A stretch of DNA of 64,000 nucleotides from Vibrio sagamiensis NBRC 104589 (lineage in GTDB: Bacteria > Pseudomonadota > Gammaproteobacteria > Enterobacterales > Vibrionaceae), in contig NZ_BJXJ01000009.1 of assembly GCF_007990935.1 (NCBI RefSeq), forward strand, positions 1-64,000, read 5' to 3'. The position numbers were made by a program, and so were the translations under genes. This document shows, one piece after another, positions 54,072 through 64,000 of the stretch. Below the pieces are notes generated by a model. That model ran no database searches and had not been told where the DNA came from. It worked only from the letters and a program-made list of their open reading frames with translations. Within the stretch, counting starts at the first letter, position 1; the number at the start of each line of letters is the position of its first letter.

Positions 54072-54673
54072 TACATAACCCCCAATAAGTACACTATTGT
54101 AAATACGCAGATCCAAACAATGTCTAGGAAGTGCCAGAAGAGGCTAAGACACTGGAAACGCATTGACATGTTTTCATTCAGACCTTTAGTTGATAGCTGA
54201 TGGTAACAAACCGCTAACCAAATCAGGCCAAACGTAACGTGCAAACCGTGCGTACCTACCAGAGTAAAGAACGCAGATAAGAAAGCACTTTCTTGAGGGC
54301 CGTTACCATGCTCAATTAAATGATGGAATTCATACACTTCCATACAGATAAAACCAAGACCCAATAAGAAAGTAATTTGCAACCAGCGTTTTAATGCCGG
54401 AACATCATTACGCTTCATAGCGATCATACCAAAGCCGAAAGTAATACTACTGAAAAGCAGTAACATTGTTTCAGCAAATACGAAAGGCAGTTCAAAGATA
54501 TCTTTACCAGTAGGCCCAGAAATTGAACCACTTTGCAGTACTGCATAAGTCGCGAATAGTGTTGCGAACAACACACAATCGCTCATTAGATACACCCAGA
54601 AACCAAATAATTTGTTACCAGCTGTGTCATGGTGATGATCATCATGACTGTGGGTGGCAGCATTAGTTTGCAT
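54071..54673 (-). CDS. cyoC: Cytochrome bo quinol oxidase subunit III
   Basis: 200-residue inner-membrane subunit with five helices. The N-terminus [17 protein letters not shown] is histidine-rich. [23 protein letters not shown] and [21 protein letters not shown] are the subunit III patterns. The start at 54673 overlaps the end of cyoB by 11 bases; the longer open frame to 54778 lies inside cyoB and is rejected. Length matches E. coli CyoC (204). Confidence 0.93.
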   Translation of the reverse strand: MQTNAATHSHDDHHHDTAGNKLFGFWVYLMSDCVLFATLFATYAVLQSGSISGPTGKDIFELPFVFAETMLLLFSSITFGFGMIAMKRNDVPALKRWLQITFLLGLGFICMEVYEFHHLIEHGNGPQESAFLSAFFTLVGTHGLHVTFGLIWLAVCYHQLSTKGLNENMSMRFQCLSLFWHFLDIVWICVFTIVYLLGVM

Positions 54674-56699
54674 AAGTCGCCTCCAGCTCTTCTTTTTTAT
54701 CATCAGATTTGGCTGAATTTTTCTTAGCTTCTTCAAGCTGAGCGCGACGCTCTGCTTCAATTGCTTTGATTTCTTCAACTTCTACATAGTAATCAACGTC
54801 ATCATTGTAGCTATGTTTAATACACATAACGACCATACCAACAAAGCTCGCAGCCGCTAACCACCAGATGTACCAAATCATCGCGAAACCGAATACTAGA
54901 GATAATGCAGATACATAGATACCTGTTGGGGTATTCTTAGGCATGTGGATACGTTCGTATTCCACTTCTTTGCTTGGATCAAACTCACCACGTTGTTTTT
55001 GGTACCAGAACGCATCCACTTCATCACCTTTTGGTAAATGAGCAAAGTTGTAGAATGGTGGTGGTGAAGATGTCGCCCACTCAAGAGTGCGTCCACCCCA
55101 TGGGTCACCAGTAAGATCACGGTTTTGCTCACGATCGCGAACACTTACGTAAATCTGAATGAATTGACACAATACACCTAGAGCGATCACAGCAGTACCA
55201 GCAGCAGCCACTGCAAGGTATGGGAAGAACTCAGGGTTAATATCTTGGCTGATACGACGAGTCATACCCATAAAGCCAAGCGCGTAGAGTGGAAGGAAGG
55301 CCATTAGGAAACCAACAATCCAACAATAGAAAGCACGTACGCCCCACTTTTCGTTCATTGTGAAGCCAGTCGCCTTAGGGAACCAGTAAGTCAGTGCAGC
55401 AAAACAGCCAAATACAACACCACCGATAATTACGTTATGGAAGTGTGCAATCAAGAATACAGAGTTATGTAGAACAAAGTCTGCACCTGGAACAGCCATT
55501 AGTACACCAGTCATACCTCCAACTGTGAAGGTAATCAAAAAGCCGACTGTCCACATCATTGGTGTAGTAAAGCGAATTCGGCCTTTGTACATAGTAAATA
55601 GCCAGTTGAAAATCTTAACCCCGGTTGGAATTGAGATAATCATTGTCGCTATTCCGAAGAAGGCGTTAACGTTCGCACCTGACCCCATGGTAAAGAAGTG
55701 ATGCAGCCATACAATGAAAGCCAAAATCGTAATTACAATGGTTGCCCAAACAAGAGAAACATAACCAAACAGTTTCTTACGCGAGAAGGTTGCCGTAACT
55801 TCAGAGAACACACCAAAGATCGGTAAAACAAGAATGTATACTTCTGGGTGGCCCCAAGCCCAAATTAGGTTGACATACATCATTACGTTACCACCAAGAT
55901 CGTTGGTAAAGAAGTGCATGCCAAGGTATCGATCAAGCGTTAATAGCGCGATCGTTACCGTCAGAATTGGGAAAGAAATAATAATTAGGATATTTGCACA
56001 CAAAGAGGCCCAAGTGAAAACTGGCATCTTCATCATTGGCATAGACGGAGTACGCATGCGCAAAATAGTAACGAAGAAGTTTACACCTGTAAGTGTGGTA
56101 CCGACACCTGAGATCTGTAATGCCCAGATCCAATAGTCGACCCCGACCCCAGGACTTGCCTCGATGCCTGACAATGGTGGATATGCTAACCAACCTGTTT
56201 GACCAAACTCACCTAAGCCTAGAGACATGTTAGTTAAAATAACACCAACAACAAACAGCCAGAAGCTTAGATTATTGAGGTATGGGAAAGCAACATCACG
56301 AGCACCGATTTGAAGCGGTACAATGATGTTCATCAGACCAATAACCAGTGGCATCGCCACGAAAAAGATCATAATTACGCCGTGGGCAGTAAAGATCTGA
56401 TCGTAGTGATGTGGAGGCAAATAGCCAGGCTCACCAGCAGCAGAAAGTAACTGTTGACTTCGCATCATTACTGCATCGGCGAAACCACGAATTAACATCA
56501 CCATGGCAACAGCGATGTACATAAATCCTAGCTTTTTGTGGTCTACAGAAGTAAACCATTCATTCCATAGATATTGCCATTTTCCAGCTTTGGTTACTGC
56601 AGTAACCACAGCCAAACCGATCAATGCAGCTACAGCTAGCGTGATGATAATTATCGGTTCGTGGAAAGGAATTGAATCAAGTGTTAATCTTCCAAACAT
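54663..56699 (-). CDS. cyoB: Cytochrome bo quinol oxidase subunit I
   Basis: 678-residue catalytic subunit of the heme-copper quinol oxidase, which reduces oxygen to water and pumps protons. All metal ligands are visible: heme b His in [11 protein letters not shown], CuB His and the cross-linked Tyr in [14 protein letters not shown], the His pair in WLHHFFTMG, and heme ligands in [11 protein letters not shown]. About 15 transmembrane helices. The ATG at 56699 overlaps the last base of the cyoA stop. The C-terminus is charged ([12 protein letters not shown]). Confidence 0.96.
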   Translation of the reverse strand: MFGRLTLDSIPFHEPIIIITLAVAALIGLAVVTAVTKAGKWQYLWNEWFTSVDHKKLGFMYIAVAMVMLIRGFADAVMMRSQQLLSAAGEPGYLPPHHYDQIFTAHGVIMIFFVAMPLVIGLMNIIVPLQIGARDVAFPYLNNLSFWLFVVGVILTNMSLGLGEFGQTGWLAYPPLSGIEASPGVGVDYWIWALQISGVGTTLTGVNFFVTILRMRTPSMPMMKMPVFTWASLCANILIIISFPILTVTIALLTLDRYLGMHFFTNDLGGNVMMYVNLIWAWGHPEVYILVLPIFGVFSEVTATFSRKKLFGYVSLVWATIVITILAFIVWLHHFFTMGSGANVNAFFGIATMIISIPTGVKIFNWLFTMYKGRIRFTTPMMWTVGFLITFTVGGMTGVLMAVPGADFVLHNSVFLIAHFHNVIIGGVVFGCFAALTYWFPKATGFTMNEKWGVRAFYCWIVGFLMAFLPLYALGFMGMTRRISQDINPEFFPYLAVAAAGTAVIALGVLCQFIQIYVSVRDREQNRDLTGDPWGGRTLEWATSSPPPFYNFAHLPKGDEVDAFWYQKQRGEFDPSKEVEYERIHMPKNTPTGIYVSALSLVFGFAMIWYIWWLAAASFVGMVVMCIKHSYNDDVDYYVEVEEIKAIEAERRAQLEEAKKNSAKSDDKKEELEATYAN

Positions 56700-57586
56700 T
56701 ACGATTTTCCTAGATTTTCCGGCAAACAGTTCATTGAACCTGGATGCTGGGTCACAACGTCAGTGAACAAAAATGGGGGAACACTAGAGAAGAAAGTCAC
56801 AGGCGCAGCAATACTTGGCTCGGCAAGTGTGCGGAACTGTTCCCAGTCTTCAATTTGATCTGGACTGGATTTAACTTCTTGAACCCAATTCAAGAATGCC
56901 GTGCGATCTTCTAGCGCTGCCGCCGTAAATTTCATTTGTGAGAAGCCTTTTCCACTGAAATTGGAGGCAAAACCTCTGAATTCACCAGTATGATTTGCAA
57001 TCAAGTTTAGCTTGGTAACCATACCTGGCATTGCATATATCTGACTACCAAGACGCGGAATAAAGAATGCATTCATGATGTTGTCTGAAGTCAGTCTAAA
57101 TGAAACTGGCACATCCTTCGGAAATGCAACGTAGTTTACTGTTGCAATATTTTCTTCTGGATAGATAAATAACCACTTCCAATCAAGTGATACGACTTCG
57201 ATTGTTATCGGTTTAACATCACTCTCAATCGGCTTTGATGGCTCTAGTTCATGAGTAGAACGCCATGTGATGGTAGCAAGAATCGCAATGATGATAATTG
57301 GGATAGTCCAAACCACAATTTCGATCTTGGTCGAATGCGCCCACTCAGGAGCATATTCTTCATCCGTATTGGTCTCACGGTAACGATAGGCGAAATAAAC
57401 TGTCATTAGTATGACGGGAATAACGACAATCAGCATCAGCAAAAGAGCCGTAATAATCAGTTCTTTTTCCTGAACACCAATGCTACCTTTCGGATCAAGT
57501 AGAGCAGAGTTGCACCCTGCAAGCATTAGCGTGGTTCCCACCATACTTATACTCGCCAAGATGCGCTTGTATCTTGAAGCTTCCAT
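56699..57586 (-). CDS. cyoA: Cytochrome bo quinol oxidase subunit II
   Basis: 295-residue lipoprotein subunit. The signal peptide ends in lipobox LAGC (near residue 25), followed by two transmembrane helices and a periplasmic cupredoxin-like domain. As in quinol oxidases the CuA ligands are missing. [47 protein letters not shown], read in parts, is the family core. First gene of the leftward cyoABCDE operon; the promoter must lie in the gap to the right. Confidence 0.95.
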   Translation of the reverse strand: MEASRYKRILASISMVGTTLMLAGCNSALLDPKGSIGVQEKELIITALLLMLIVVIPVILMTVYFAYRYRETNTDEEYAPEWAHSTKIEIVVWTIPIIIIAILATITWRSTHELEPSKPIESDVKPITIEVVSLDWKWLFIYPEENIATVNYVAFPKDVPVSFRLTSDNIMNAFFIPRLGSQIYAMPGMVTKLNLIANHTGEFRGFASNFSGKGFSQMKFTAAALEDRTAFLNWVQEVKSSPDQIEDWEQFRTLAEPSIAAPVTFFSSVPPFLFTDVVTQHPGSMNCLPENLGKS

Positions 57587-58196
57587 TAACTTTCTCGATG
57601 GTTAGCCAACATCAGAGTAAAACCCTGAAATTGGTTGTCTTTGGTCATTAGAATATTTGTTTTAACAACTGTAACAGTACGCCTCTAGCAAAACTCCATT
57701 TGTTTAACGTGAGGTAAAAACCCCATTATTAATATGTATATTTTGTTACGCTATAAAATGTATTGTTACAATCGAAGCATTATGATGAGTGCTAACGCAA
57801 AGCTCACTACTCATAACTGGAAACTAAGGTTTCATTTTTAGCTATCAATTTCAGATAATTAGAGTAATAAACATAACGATAAAAGATAAGAAAAATAGAT
57901 AAATTATTAATTTATATACACTTTTATTAAGTTGCCACTTAACTCCCTATCTCATTAACTTTACCTATTACAAACATATAAATTAGATAGTGTTAATTTA
58001 ATAAATTATGATGATAATCACAAAAGATATATATAGAAGCCAATGTAGTTTGAATTGCTCTACTTCTTATAAATTATACGTTTTCTACTGACAATTTACA
58101 GAAGTGTACATATCATGATAAGCAATACGATGGCATACCAATCACTTCTTCAAAGTGTCATTATTCTTGGTGATATTGGCTTAATAAGGAGAGGGG
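57587..58196. other. Upstream region of the cyo operon
   Basis: About 600 bp of AT-rich, non-coding sequence to the right of cyoA. It should contain the cyo promoter and any oxygen/redox control sites, but no single box stands out by eye. No small gene recognised. Confidence 0.5.
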
Positions 58197-58464
58197 TATA
58201 CCCAAGTGACTTCAAGATGCTCGATTCAGAGCGAGGTCACTGAGTCGAATTCAAGGAAGACAACGAAGCGGAATAGCAGGCTCTTTCCAAGTTGTCTGAC
58301 GCAAGAAGTCGACTCAGTGACACGCTCCCAAAGGGCGAGTGTCCTTAACTCTCAGACTTTGTTAACGATTCTCAATGTAGAGCCACTATATCTTCGAATC
58401 GTTGCCGCGTCTGAGAGTTAAGGTCACCTCGCTGAACGCAGCATCTTGAGGTTACTTGGGTATA
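58197..58464. repeat. 268-bp composite palindromic element
   Basis: Starts TATACCCAAGTGACTTCAAG and ends CATCTTGAGGTTACTTGGGT plus ATA, so its ends are inverted copies of the dispersed repeat. Inside, CCTTAACTCTCAGAC (58343-58357) pairs perfectly with GTCTGAGAGTTAAGG (58409-58423), and AACGATTC (58364-58371) with GAATCGTT (58396-58403). The first 100 bp match the element at 51093 in reverse. An open frame at 58206-58421 is only a by-product of the repeat. No transposase is present, so if mobile it would depend on one elsewhere. Confidence 0.88.
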
Positions 58465-58615
58465 TAACATAAAAAATGATTTGGTTCTGATCTGAAAGAA
58501 AAAGCAATTTCAATCAATCAGGATCATGAACCAAACAAAATGAGAATCAAACGTTACAAGGTAACAAGTGCTCAATCTGCTGATGATTACTCTAAATTTC
58601 TCTAATAGAAATTCG

Positions 58616-58656
58616 ATACCCAAGTGAACTCAAGATGCTTGAAGACACTTAGGTAT
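58616..58656. repeat. Dispersed palindrome after the SDR gene
   Basis: ATACCCAAGTGAACTCAAGA, then TGCTTGAAGACACTTAGGTAT. It lies 7 bp past the stop of the leftward valine-degradation operon and may form its 3-prime stem-loop. Confidence 0.75.
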
Positions 58657-58662
58657 CATTTT

Positions 58663-59421
58663 TTACATTCGGATACCACCATCCACTTCTAATACTCTCC
58701 CTGTAAAGTAATCATTTTCAAAGATATACTTGACTGATTGTGCAATTTCATTAGCTTGGCCCAAACGTCCAACAGGAATCATAGTGTTTAAACGTTCTAT
58801 CGCTTCTGGTTTCATCTGATCTGTCATGGCCGTACGAATAACCCCAGGAGCGACCGCAGCAGCACGAATACCATAACGAGATAACTCTCGTGCCCATGTT
58901 GTAGCCATGGTCGCAACCGCAGCTTTGGAAGCCGAGTAGTTAGTTTGTCCCATATTGCCAGAGCGAGCAACGCTGGATATATTGATGATCACTCCTTGCG
59001 ACCCGGTTTCGATCATCTTAACCGCTGCTTCACGGCCACATAGAAACGTCCCTGTCACATTGATATTCATGACCATTTCAAATTGTTCAAGTGGCATCTT
59101 AGTAACATGACCGTCTTTTACTTTAACTAACAACCCATCACGTAAAACACCTGCACTATTGACGAGTCCATTTAAACAACCAAAATCTTTGATTATTTTA
59201 TCAAAAGCCGCCTCAACTTCCGCTTCATTGGTGACGTCCAATTGATAAATTTCACATTGGGTGTTCAAGCTATGGCATTGCTGCTGGGTCTGTGCAAGTG
59301 TTGAAGCATTAATATCGATCAAAGCGAGCTTTGCACCAGCTTGAGCCAAGCTTATCGCCATGGTCTGCCCTAACCCTTGCCCTGCTCCTGTGATCGCGAC
59401 GACGCTATTTTTTAACTCCAT
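58663..59421 (-). CDS. Short-chain dehydrogenase/reductase in the valine operon
   Basis: 252-residue NAD(P)-dependent SDR. TGAGQGLGQ (near residue 11) is the glycine-rich cofactor motif, NSAGVLRDG follows near 88, and the catalytic Ser-Tyr-Lys lies in ISSVARSGNMGQTNYSASK (near 147-165). Resembles FabG or 3-hydroxyacyl-CoA dehydrogenases. The start at 59421 has GAGGTACAG ahead; an ATG four codons upstream is unlikely. Last gene of the leftward mmsA-to-SDR operon, so probably acts on a hydroxyacyl-CoA in branched-chain amino acid breakdown. Confidence 0.88.
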   Translation of the reverse strand: MELKNSVVAITGAGQGLGQTMAISLAQAGAKLALIDINASTLAQTQQQCHSLNTQCEIYQLDVTNEAEVEAAFDKIIKDFGCLNGLVNSAGVLRDGLLVKVKDGHVTKMPLEQFEMVMNINVTGTFLCGREAAVKMIETGSQGVIINISSVARSGNMGQTNYSASKAAVATMATTWARELSRYGIRAAAVAPGVIRTAMTDQMKPEAIERLNTMIPVGRLGQANEIAQSVKYIFENDYFTGRVLEVDGGIRM

Positions 59422-59495
59422 CTGTACCTCCAATCCATCATCTATACCTACTATTCAATTGATTTAAGCTGAGTTCAAAAGTCAACATCGTTTCT

Positions 59496-60401
59496 TTAAC
59501 CGTTTTGATGCTTGTAGAATTCAAATAAACTAGAGAAGTCCAACTCACCATGACCATTAGAATTGTGTAAGGCATACAAATTCCGCGCTAGAGCTCCCAT
59601 AGGCACTGACGATTGGGTTTGCATCGCGGCTTCCATTCCTAAGCCCAGATCTTTTAGCATCAACTTGCTCATAAATCCGGGCTGGTAGTGGTGACTTGCG
59701 GGAGCATTTTCCATAATGCCAGGACAAGGGTTATACAATTCCAAAGCCCAGTTTCTGCCCGAGCTTTGCAGCATAATATTGGCTAGCACCTTTGGGTCCA
59801 AGCCATGATCAATACCGAGGTTTAAGGCTTCACAGGTACCTGACATGAGGATACCGAGCATTAAGTTATTGCATATTTTGGCCATTTGACCATCGCCTGC
59901 CTTACCTGCATGAAAAACATTTTTCCCCATGTACTGCAAAATAGCATTAGCTTTAGAAAACGCTTCATTATTGCCGCCAACAATGAAAGTTAAAGTGCCC
60001 GCTTTAGCGCCTGCAACCCCTCCAGAAACAGGTGCATCAACAAAGAGTAATTGTTTGCTTTCTGCTTTTTGAGCAACCTTTCGGGCAGTGTCTGGATCGA
60101 TGGTTGAACAATCAATTAAAACCGTTTTCTCCGGTACTTTATCCAACAATCCTAAGTTACCTTCCCCAGCACCAAAATAGACCGACCGAACATGCTCTCC
60201 AGCAGGTAACATCGTAATGACCGTGCCTGCCCCTTCTATTGCCATATCGATAGTTTCAGCAGCAATTGCACCAAACCGTTCGAGTTGCTTCGCAGCGTCT
60301 CTGTTTAAATCAAAAACATTAACTTTTAACCCAGAAGCTAATAGATTCTGTGCCATTGGGCTACCCATATTCCCTAAACCAATAAATGCCACTGTGCTCA
60401 T
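59496..60401 (-). CDS. mmsB: 3-hydroxyisobutyrate dehydrogenase
   Basis: 301-residue NAD-dependent enzyme that oxidises 3-hydroxyisobutyrate to methylmalonate semialdehyde in valine degradation. N-terminal Rossmann signature FIGLGNMGSPMAQNLL, then DAPVSGGVAGAKAGTLTFIVGG (near 120-141) and catalytic Lys in GDGQMAKICNNLMLG (near 171). Length typical. Its ATG overlaps the stop of the preceding enoyl-CoA hydratase-family gene by one base. Confidence 0.95.
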   Translation of the reverse strand: MSTVAFIGLGNMGSPMAQNLLASGLKVNVFDLNRDAAKQLERFGAIAAETIDMAIEGAGTVITMLPAGEHVRSVYFGAGEGNLGLLDKVPEKTVLIDCSTIDPDTARKVAQKAESKQLLFVDAPVSGGVAGAKAGTLTFIVGGNNEAFSKANAILQYMGKNVFHAGKAGDGQMAKICNNLMLGILMSGTCEALNLGIDHGLDPKVLANIMLQSSGRNWALELYNPCPGIMENAPASHHYQPGFMSKLMLKDLGLGMEAAMQTQSSVPMGALARNLYALHNSNGHGELDFSSLFEFYKHQNG

Positions 60402-61537
60402 TATAGTTTTCCTTCTTTTCCTAAGTTTGCTAGCGGGTGTTCATGCTCTGTCCACAATGAGGAGAACAAGGTATCAATGACCATTTGATCAACCTCACTC
60501 ACGTTATTGAACATCCACTTGGGTTGACCATCTTTATCGATCAGTCTTGCTCTTACTCCTTCCTCAAACTCACCGAGCAAGGCACTGCGTACTGACAAAG
60601 AAAGTTCTAGACGGAAGCAATCAGCAAGAGATAAGTGGTGGTAATCCTTCACCTGACGGAAGCAAATATGTGCGGTAATCGGACTGCCAGAGACAAACGA
60701 CTGTTTTGCGGCTTCTAACCAATCACTGTCCCCTTTTAAACCTTGGATCCGTTCAGCAATCAGATTGAGATCATCGCCTTGACATACTTGTTTTATCTCA
60801 CCGAGATAGGGCGCTAGTTGTGCAAGTGGCTTATTGTCGACAACTTGCTCCTGGAGAAGCTGTAATAAAGCACTGACCAAAGAATGCGCATCTGCGGAAC
60901 TCCAATCCACTCTTGTCAGTTCTTCAACTAAAATAGGAAATTGCTCTACCAGTAGCATCCATTGTGCTAGGCCAATTGTGACAGCGTCACTTGAATTCAC
61001 TATTGCTCCGGTTAAACCGAGAAATAATCCCACCTCGGGATCAATGCTGCTCAAGAACCAAGTACCACCGACATCCGGATACAAACCAATATTAATCTCT
61101 GGCATGGCTAAGCGAGATTTAGGTGTAACAACTTTATGGCTTGTCCCCATAAACAGCCCCATACCCCCACCCATCACAATGCCTTCTCCCCAACCTATAA
61201 TTGGCTTCTTGTAGGTATGAATGAGATAATCACAAGCATATTCCAATGCAAAGTAGTCGGTACAGAACTTAGCAGTAGCTTGCTTGTCATGCTCGTGCAT
61301 GACGTGATACATGGTTCTAACATCCCCCCCAGCACAGAACGCCTTCTCGCCTTCCCCTTTGAGAATGACACACACAATGCTGGGATCCTCTTGCCATTGA
61401 ATCAACTGGTTGTTGAGCTTCTTCAGCATGTTGAAAGTTAAAGCATTAAGTGAAGCCACATTATCTAAGGTCGCAATCCCTATTCGATTCAGCCCGTTTG
61501 CGCATTCTTGCTCTGAGAACGTTACTTTATCTGTCAT
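60401..61537 (-). CDS. 3-hydroxyisobutyryl-CoA hydrolase-like enoyl-CoA hydratase family protein
   Basis: 378-residue crotonase-fold enzyme. GEGEKAFCAGGDVRTMYH (near 60-77) and GEGIVMGGGMGLFMGTSHKVVTPKSRLAMPEINIGLYPDVGGTWFLS, in parts, form the oxyanion hole and active site with the Glu/Asp pattern of 3-hydroxyisobutyryl-CoA hydrolases. The longer C-terminal part distinguishes it from plain hydratases. It would release 3-hydroxyisobutyrate for mmsB, the next gene. Tightly packed operon. Confidence 0.9.
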   Translation of the reverse strand: MTDKVTFSEQECANGLNRIGIATLDNVASLNALTFNMLKKLNNQLIQWQEDPSIVCVILKGEGEKAFCAGGDVRTMYHVMHEHDKQATAKFCTDYFALEYACDYLIHTYKKPIIGWGEGIVMGGGMGLFMGTSHKVVTPKSRLAMPEINIGLYPDVGGTWFLSSIDPEVGLFLGLTGAIVNSSDAVTIGLAQWMLLVEQFPILVEELTRVDWSSADAHSLVSALLQLLQEQVVDNKPLAQLAPYLGEIKQVCQGDDLNLIAERIQGLKGDSDWLEAAKQSFVSGSPITAHICFRQVKDYHHLSLADCFRLELSLSVRSALLGEFEEGVRARLIDKDGQPKWMFNNVSEVDQMVIDTLFSSLWTEHEHPLANLGKEGKL

Positions 61538-61546
61538 ACTTCACCT

Positions 61547-62335
61547 CTATTGGTTCTTCCACTGGGGTTGGCGTTTTTCTAAAAATGCACGCACACCTTC
61601 GGTTTGATCTTCGGTATCAAATAAATTCACAAATAACTCACGCTCTCTGATCAAACCATGAGACAGAGGGGACGTACGCATATTTTGAATCAAAACCTTG
61701 CATGCACTGACTGAAGAAGGTGACTGATTCGCAACGGACTCAGCGAGAGCCAAAGCTTGATTCAACGACTCTCCTTTAGGCACAACCTCTTCCACCAAAC
61801 CTAACTCACATGCTTTCGCGGCACCTATTTTTTCTCCACACAGGATGATTCTTTTCGCCCACCCTTCTCCGACCAATGCCGTCAGATTTTGTGTTCCCCC
61901 GGCACAAGGAAGTAGTCCTACTTTTGCCTCAGGCAATGCCATGACGGCTTGTTCTTCTGCAACTCGGATATCACACGCTAAAGCGACTTCAAGCCCCCCT
62001 CCCATGGCATAACCGTTAACGGCTGCAATCGATACACCTCTAAAAGAAGAAAGTGTCTCAAACGCTTCACCAAATAAGCGTGCCATTTTAAGTGCAACGG
62101 CTTTATCACCGTCAGCAAAAAGCTTAAGGTCAGCACCCGCTGAGAAGAATTTATCTCCTGCTCCTGTAAGCACTAAAGCGTATATATTTTTATTTTCATT
62201 CAGGTCAAGTACTAGCGCTTTTAAAGCCGTTAAGCTTTCTACAGTCCAAGTATTAGCTGGCGGATTGTTCATGGTCACGACTGCGACGTGATTACTAATA
62301 ACGTATTCGATACAGGCGTTTTCAGTTGATGACAT
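61547..62335 (-). CDS. Enoyl-CoA hydratase
   Basis: 262-residue crotonase. GAGDKFFSAGADLKLFADGD (near 56-75) and NGYAMGGGLEVALACDIRVAEEQAVMALPEAKVGLLPCAGGTQNL, in parts, with both catalytic carboxylates in place. Hydrates methacrylyl-CoA or a similar enoyl-CoA in valine/isoleucine degradation. Fourth-to-last gene of the operon, 9 bp ahead of the hydrolase-like gene. Confidence 0.92.
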   Translation of the reverse strand: MSSTENACIEYVISNHVAVVTMNNPPANTWTVESLTALKALVLDLNENKNIYALVLTGAGDKFFSAGADLKLFADGDKAVALKMARLFGEAFETLSSFRGVSIAAVNGYAMGGGLEVALACDIRVAEEQAVMALPEAKVGLLPCAGGTQNLTALVGEGWAKRIILCGEKIGAAKACELGLVEEVVPKGESLNQALALAESVANQSPSSVSACKVLIQNMRTSPLSHGLIRERELFVNLFDTEDQTEGVRAFLEKRQPQWKNQ

Positions 62336-62374
62336 AGTGTGAGTCCTTTTTCGGTAACAGTAATAGCAAAGTGA

Positions 62375-63529
62375 TCAGTGCAAAGCAGATTCTTCAGATA
62401 ACAGCCGACGAGCAATAATCAAGCGCATGATCTCGTTGGTTCCTTCTAAAATCTGATGAACCCTGACATCTCGGAAGTGTCTTTCCATCGGATACTCTTT
62501 GATGTAGCCATAACCACCATGCAGTTGTAATGCTTGGTCACAGACTTGAAAACCAATATCCGTTGCAAAACGCTTCGCCATCGCACAATAAGCCGAAGCA
62601 TCTGGGTTTTGTTTATCCAATTTACTGGCGGCATAACGCACAAGCTGACGAGCCGCGACTAATTCCGTCGCCATATCCGCTAACTTAAATTGCAAGGCTT
62701 GGAATTGAGCGAGAGATTGACCAAATTGCTTACGCTCTTGCATGTACTGAGTAGCTTGGTCAAGTGCTTGTTGAGCCGTCCCTACCGAGCAAGTAGCGAT
62801 ATTGATGCGGCCACCATCTAAGCCCTTCATAGCAAAGAAAAAACCTTGCCCTTCTTCTCCGAGTAAATGGCTTTGAGGAATCCACACCTTATCAAAAGTC
62901 ACACTGCGTGTGGGTTGACTATTCCAACCCATTTTTGGCTCTTTTCTGCCATAACTCACTCCTTCACTATCAGCAGGGACAACAAAGGCCGACACACCTT
63001 TTGCCCCCGCCTCTCCAGTTCTAGCCATCACCACTAAAACTTCGGTGTCACCAGCGCCAGAAATAAAGGCTTTGCTGCCATTAAGCACATAGCCTTGTCC
63101 TTGCTTAGTCGCTGACGTGGTCAATGATGCCGCGTCCGAACCAGCATTTGGTTCGGTCAAACAATAAGAGCCAAGGTATTCACCTGTTATCAACTTAGGA
63201 CAGAATTGTTGCTTTACTTCTTGTGTCGCAAAACTGGCAATCATCCAGGCCACCATATTATGGATCGTCATAAAAGCGGTCGTAGACGTACAGCCCATCG
63301 CTAACTTTTCAAAAATGATTGAGGCATCCAATCGGCTTAACCCAAGCCCACCTTGCTCTTCTGGTGTATAAAGGCTGAGAAACCCTAATTCTCCCGCTTC
63401 ACGCAGCACGTCTTTGGGAAAAATTTGCTTTTCATCCCATTCTGCTGCCATCGGTGCTAAACGATCTAAGGCAAACTGTTGGGCTGTATCGGCAAACATA
63501 CGTTGTTCGTCATTGAGTTCAAAATCCAT
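62375..63529 (-). CDS. Acyl-CoA dehydrogenase, probably isobutyryl-CoA dehydrogenase
   Basis: 384-residue FAD enzyme. CLTEPNAGSDAASL (near 127) and FISGAGDTEVLVVMART are FAD/substrate motifs, LHGGYGYIKEYPMERHFRDVRVHQILEGTNEIMR, in parts, carries the catalytic Glu (EGTNEI). Oxidises isobutyryl-CoA or 2-methylbutyryl-CoA, transferring electrons to ETF. Second gene of the operon after mmsA. Confidence 0.92.
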   Translation of the reverse strand: MDFELNDEQRMFADTAQQFALDRLAPMAAEWDEKQIFPKDVLREAGELGFLSLYTPEEQGGLGLSRLDASIIFEKLAMGCTSTTAFMTIHNMVAWMIASFATQEVKQQFCPKLITGEYLGSYCLTEPNAGSDAASLTTSATKQGQGYVLNGSKAFISGAGDTEVLVVMARTGEAGAKGVSAFVVPADSEGVSYGRKEPKMGWNSQPTRSVTFDKVWIPQSHLLGEEGQGFFFAMKGLDGGRINIATCSVGTAQQALDQATQYMQERKQFGQSLAQFQALQFKLADMATELVAARQLVRYAASKLDKQNPDASAYCAMAKRFATDIGFQVCDQALQLHGGYGYIKEYPMERHFRDVRVHQILEGTNEIMRLIIARRLLSEESALH

Positions 63530-63667
63530 ATCAAATCCTCATATTTGGATGCTTCACAGCCGACAGTGAAGCATCAAAAACCTTTGCGCAAAACGGTTGT
63601 TTAAAAAGTTAATAGCTTAAGAATTAACGATTTAGAAAAAACTGACGGCTCAGCGCAAAATGATGCT

Positions 63668-64000
63668 TTAACGCAAGTTAATCGTCAGATTGGGTCCACT
63701 TGGGATATCGTCATCGAACCAACGTGCCGTTACTGTTTTTGTTTCGGTATAGAAACGGACCGCTTGTTTGCCATAGGCATGCAGATCACCGTAGAAACTG
63801 CCCCTCCAACCAGTAAATGAGAAGAATGGTAATGGAACTGGAATGGGAACATTAACCCCGACTTGCCCTACTTGAATTTCATGTTGATATTTTCTGGCCG
63901 CTGCACCGCTTGCAGTGAAAATAGATGTGCCGTTGCCATATGGGTTGCGATTAATTAACTCAATCGCTTCTTCAAGTGTGTCGACTTCTAGGCAAAGTAA
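63668..64000 (-). CDS. mmsA: Methylmalonate-semialdehyde dehydrogenase, C-terminal part (cut by window edge)
   Basis: Only the last 110 codons are inside the window; the gene continues beyond position 64000. The translated end reads [17 protein letters not shown], then [40 protein letters not shown] and finally [13 protein letters not shown], typical of CoA-acylating methylmalonate-semialdehyde dehydrogenase. Converts methylmalonate semialdehyde to propionyl-CoA. First visible gene of the leftward operon; 138 bp separate it from the acyl-CoA dehydrogenase gene. Confidence 0.93.
   Translation of the reverse strand, partial: LLCLEVDTLEEAIELINRNPYGNGTSIFTASGAAARKYQHEIQVGQVGVNVPIPVPLPFFSFTGWRGSFYGDLHAYGKQAVRFYTETKTVTARWFDDDIPSGPNLTINLR

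Noticed and set aside
58206..58421. Open frame inside the 268-bp element
   Set aside because: Its translation matches the spurious N-terminal extension of the aldehyde dehydrogenase frame because both translate the same dispersed repeat; not a gene.

Overview
The window looks like a stretch of a Vibrio (marine gammaproteobacterial) chromosome, probably accessory-rich. The signs are low GC, a VF530-type DNA-binding protein, a DUF2799 lipoprotein, a vibriolysin-like M4 protease beside Vibrio-type M28 aminopeptidases, a CARB-type class A beta-lactamase, a complete cyoABCDE operon, and many Vibrio-style LysR/MarR/AraC regulators divergent from their likely targets. This is judged from sequence only. 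No rRNA, tRNA, CRISPR array, integron or intact insertion sequence was seen.

Layout. 0-23 kb: single genes and small pairs. These are a GNAT acetyltransferase, a GT2 glycosyltransferase with a short DedA protein, a YghU-type GST, LysE exporters, a nitroreductase, a yqhC/yqhD-like regulator and alcohol dehydrogenase pair, an MFS pump, a photolyase/cryptochrome with a repeat-encoded lysine-glutamine tail followed by a flavin reductase, an 11-repeat DUF285 (BspA-like) lipoprotein, and a YegD Hsp70-like protein. 23-35 kb: two paralogous large secreted proteins of unknown function flank a MarR/EamA pair, an art-type arginine ABC operon with an ARG-box-like site, and a class A beta-lactamase divergent from an AmpR-like regulator. 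35-41 kb: an exoprotease island of two tandem M28 aminopeptidases and one M4 metalloprotease, sharing PPC and C-terminal accessory domains.

41.1-44.3 kb is the most unusual part. A Zot/pI-type filamentous-phage assembly ATPase and a 93-residue tail-anchored protein are transcribed leftward. Divergently, a 26-residue membrane peptide, an MscS channel carrying an N-terminal S1-S4 voltage-sensor-like domain, and a 70-residue pVIII-coat-like protein run rightward to a clear terminator. No replication gene, secretin or adsorption protein is present. This could be a degraded inovirus or a domesticated phage-type assembly set coupled to a channel.

44.3-52.8 kb: a leftward catabolic block (two uncharacterised proteins, a BCCT transporter, a non-canonical M19 dipeptidase, an aldehyde dehydrogenase, a RidA protein) with a divergent LysR regulator, probably for uptake and breakdown of a betaine-like compound. 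52.9-57.6 kb: cyoABCDE, cytochrome bo quinol oxidase. 58.6-64 kb: a leftward valine/branched-chain degradation operon (mmsA, cut by the right edge, then acyl-CoA dehydrogenase, enoyl-CoA hydratase, 3-hydroxyisobutyryl-CoA hydrolase-like, mmsB and an SDR).

A dispersed palindromic repeat, ending in ATACCCAAGT / ACTTGGGTAT, recurs more than a dozen times between genes. It ranges from hairpins of about 31 bp to a 268 bp composite element.
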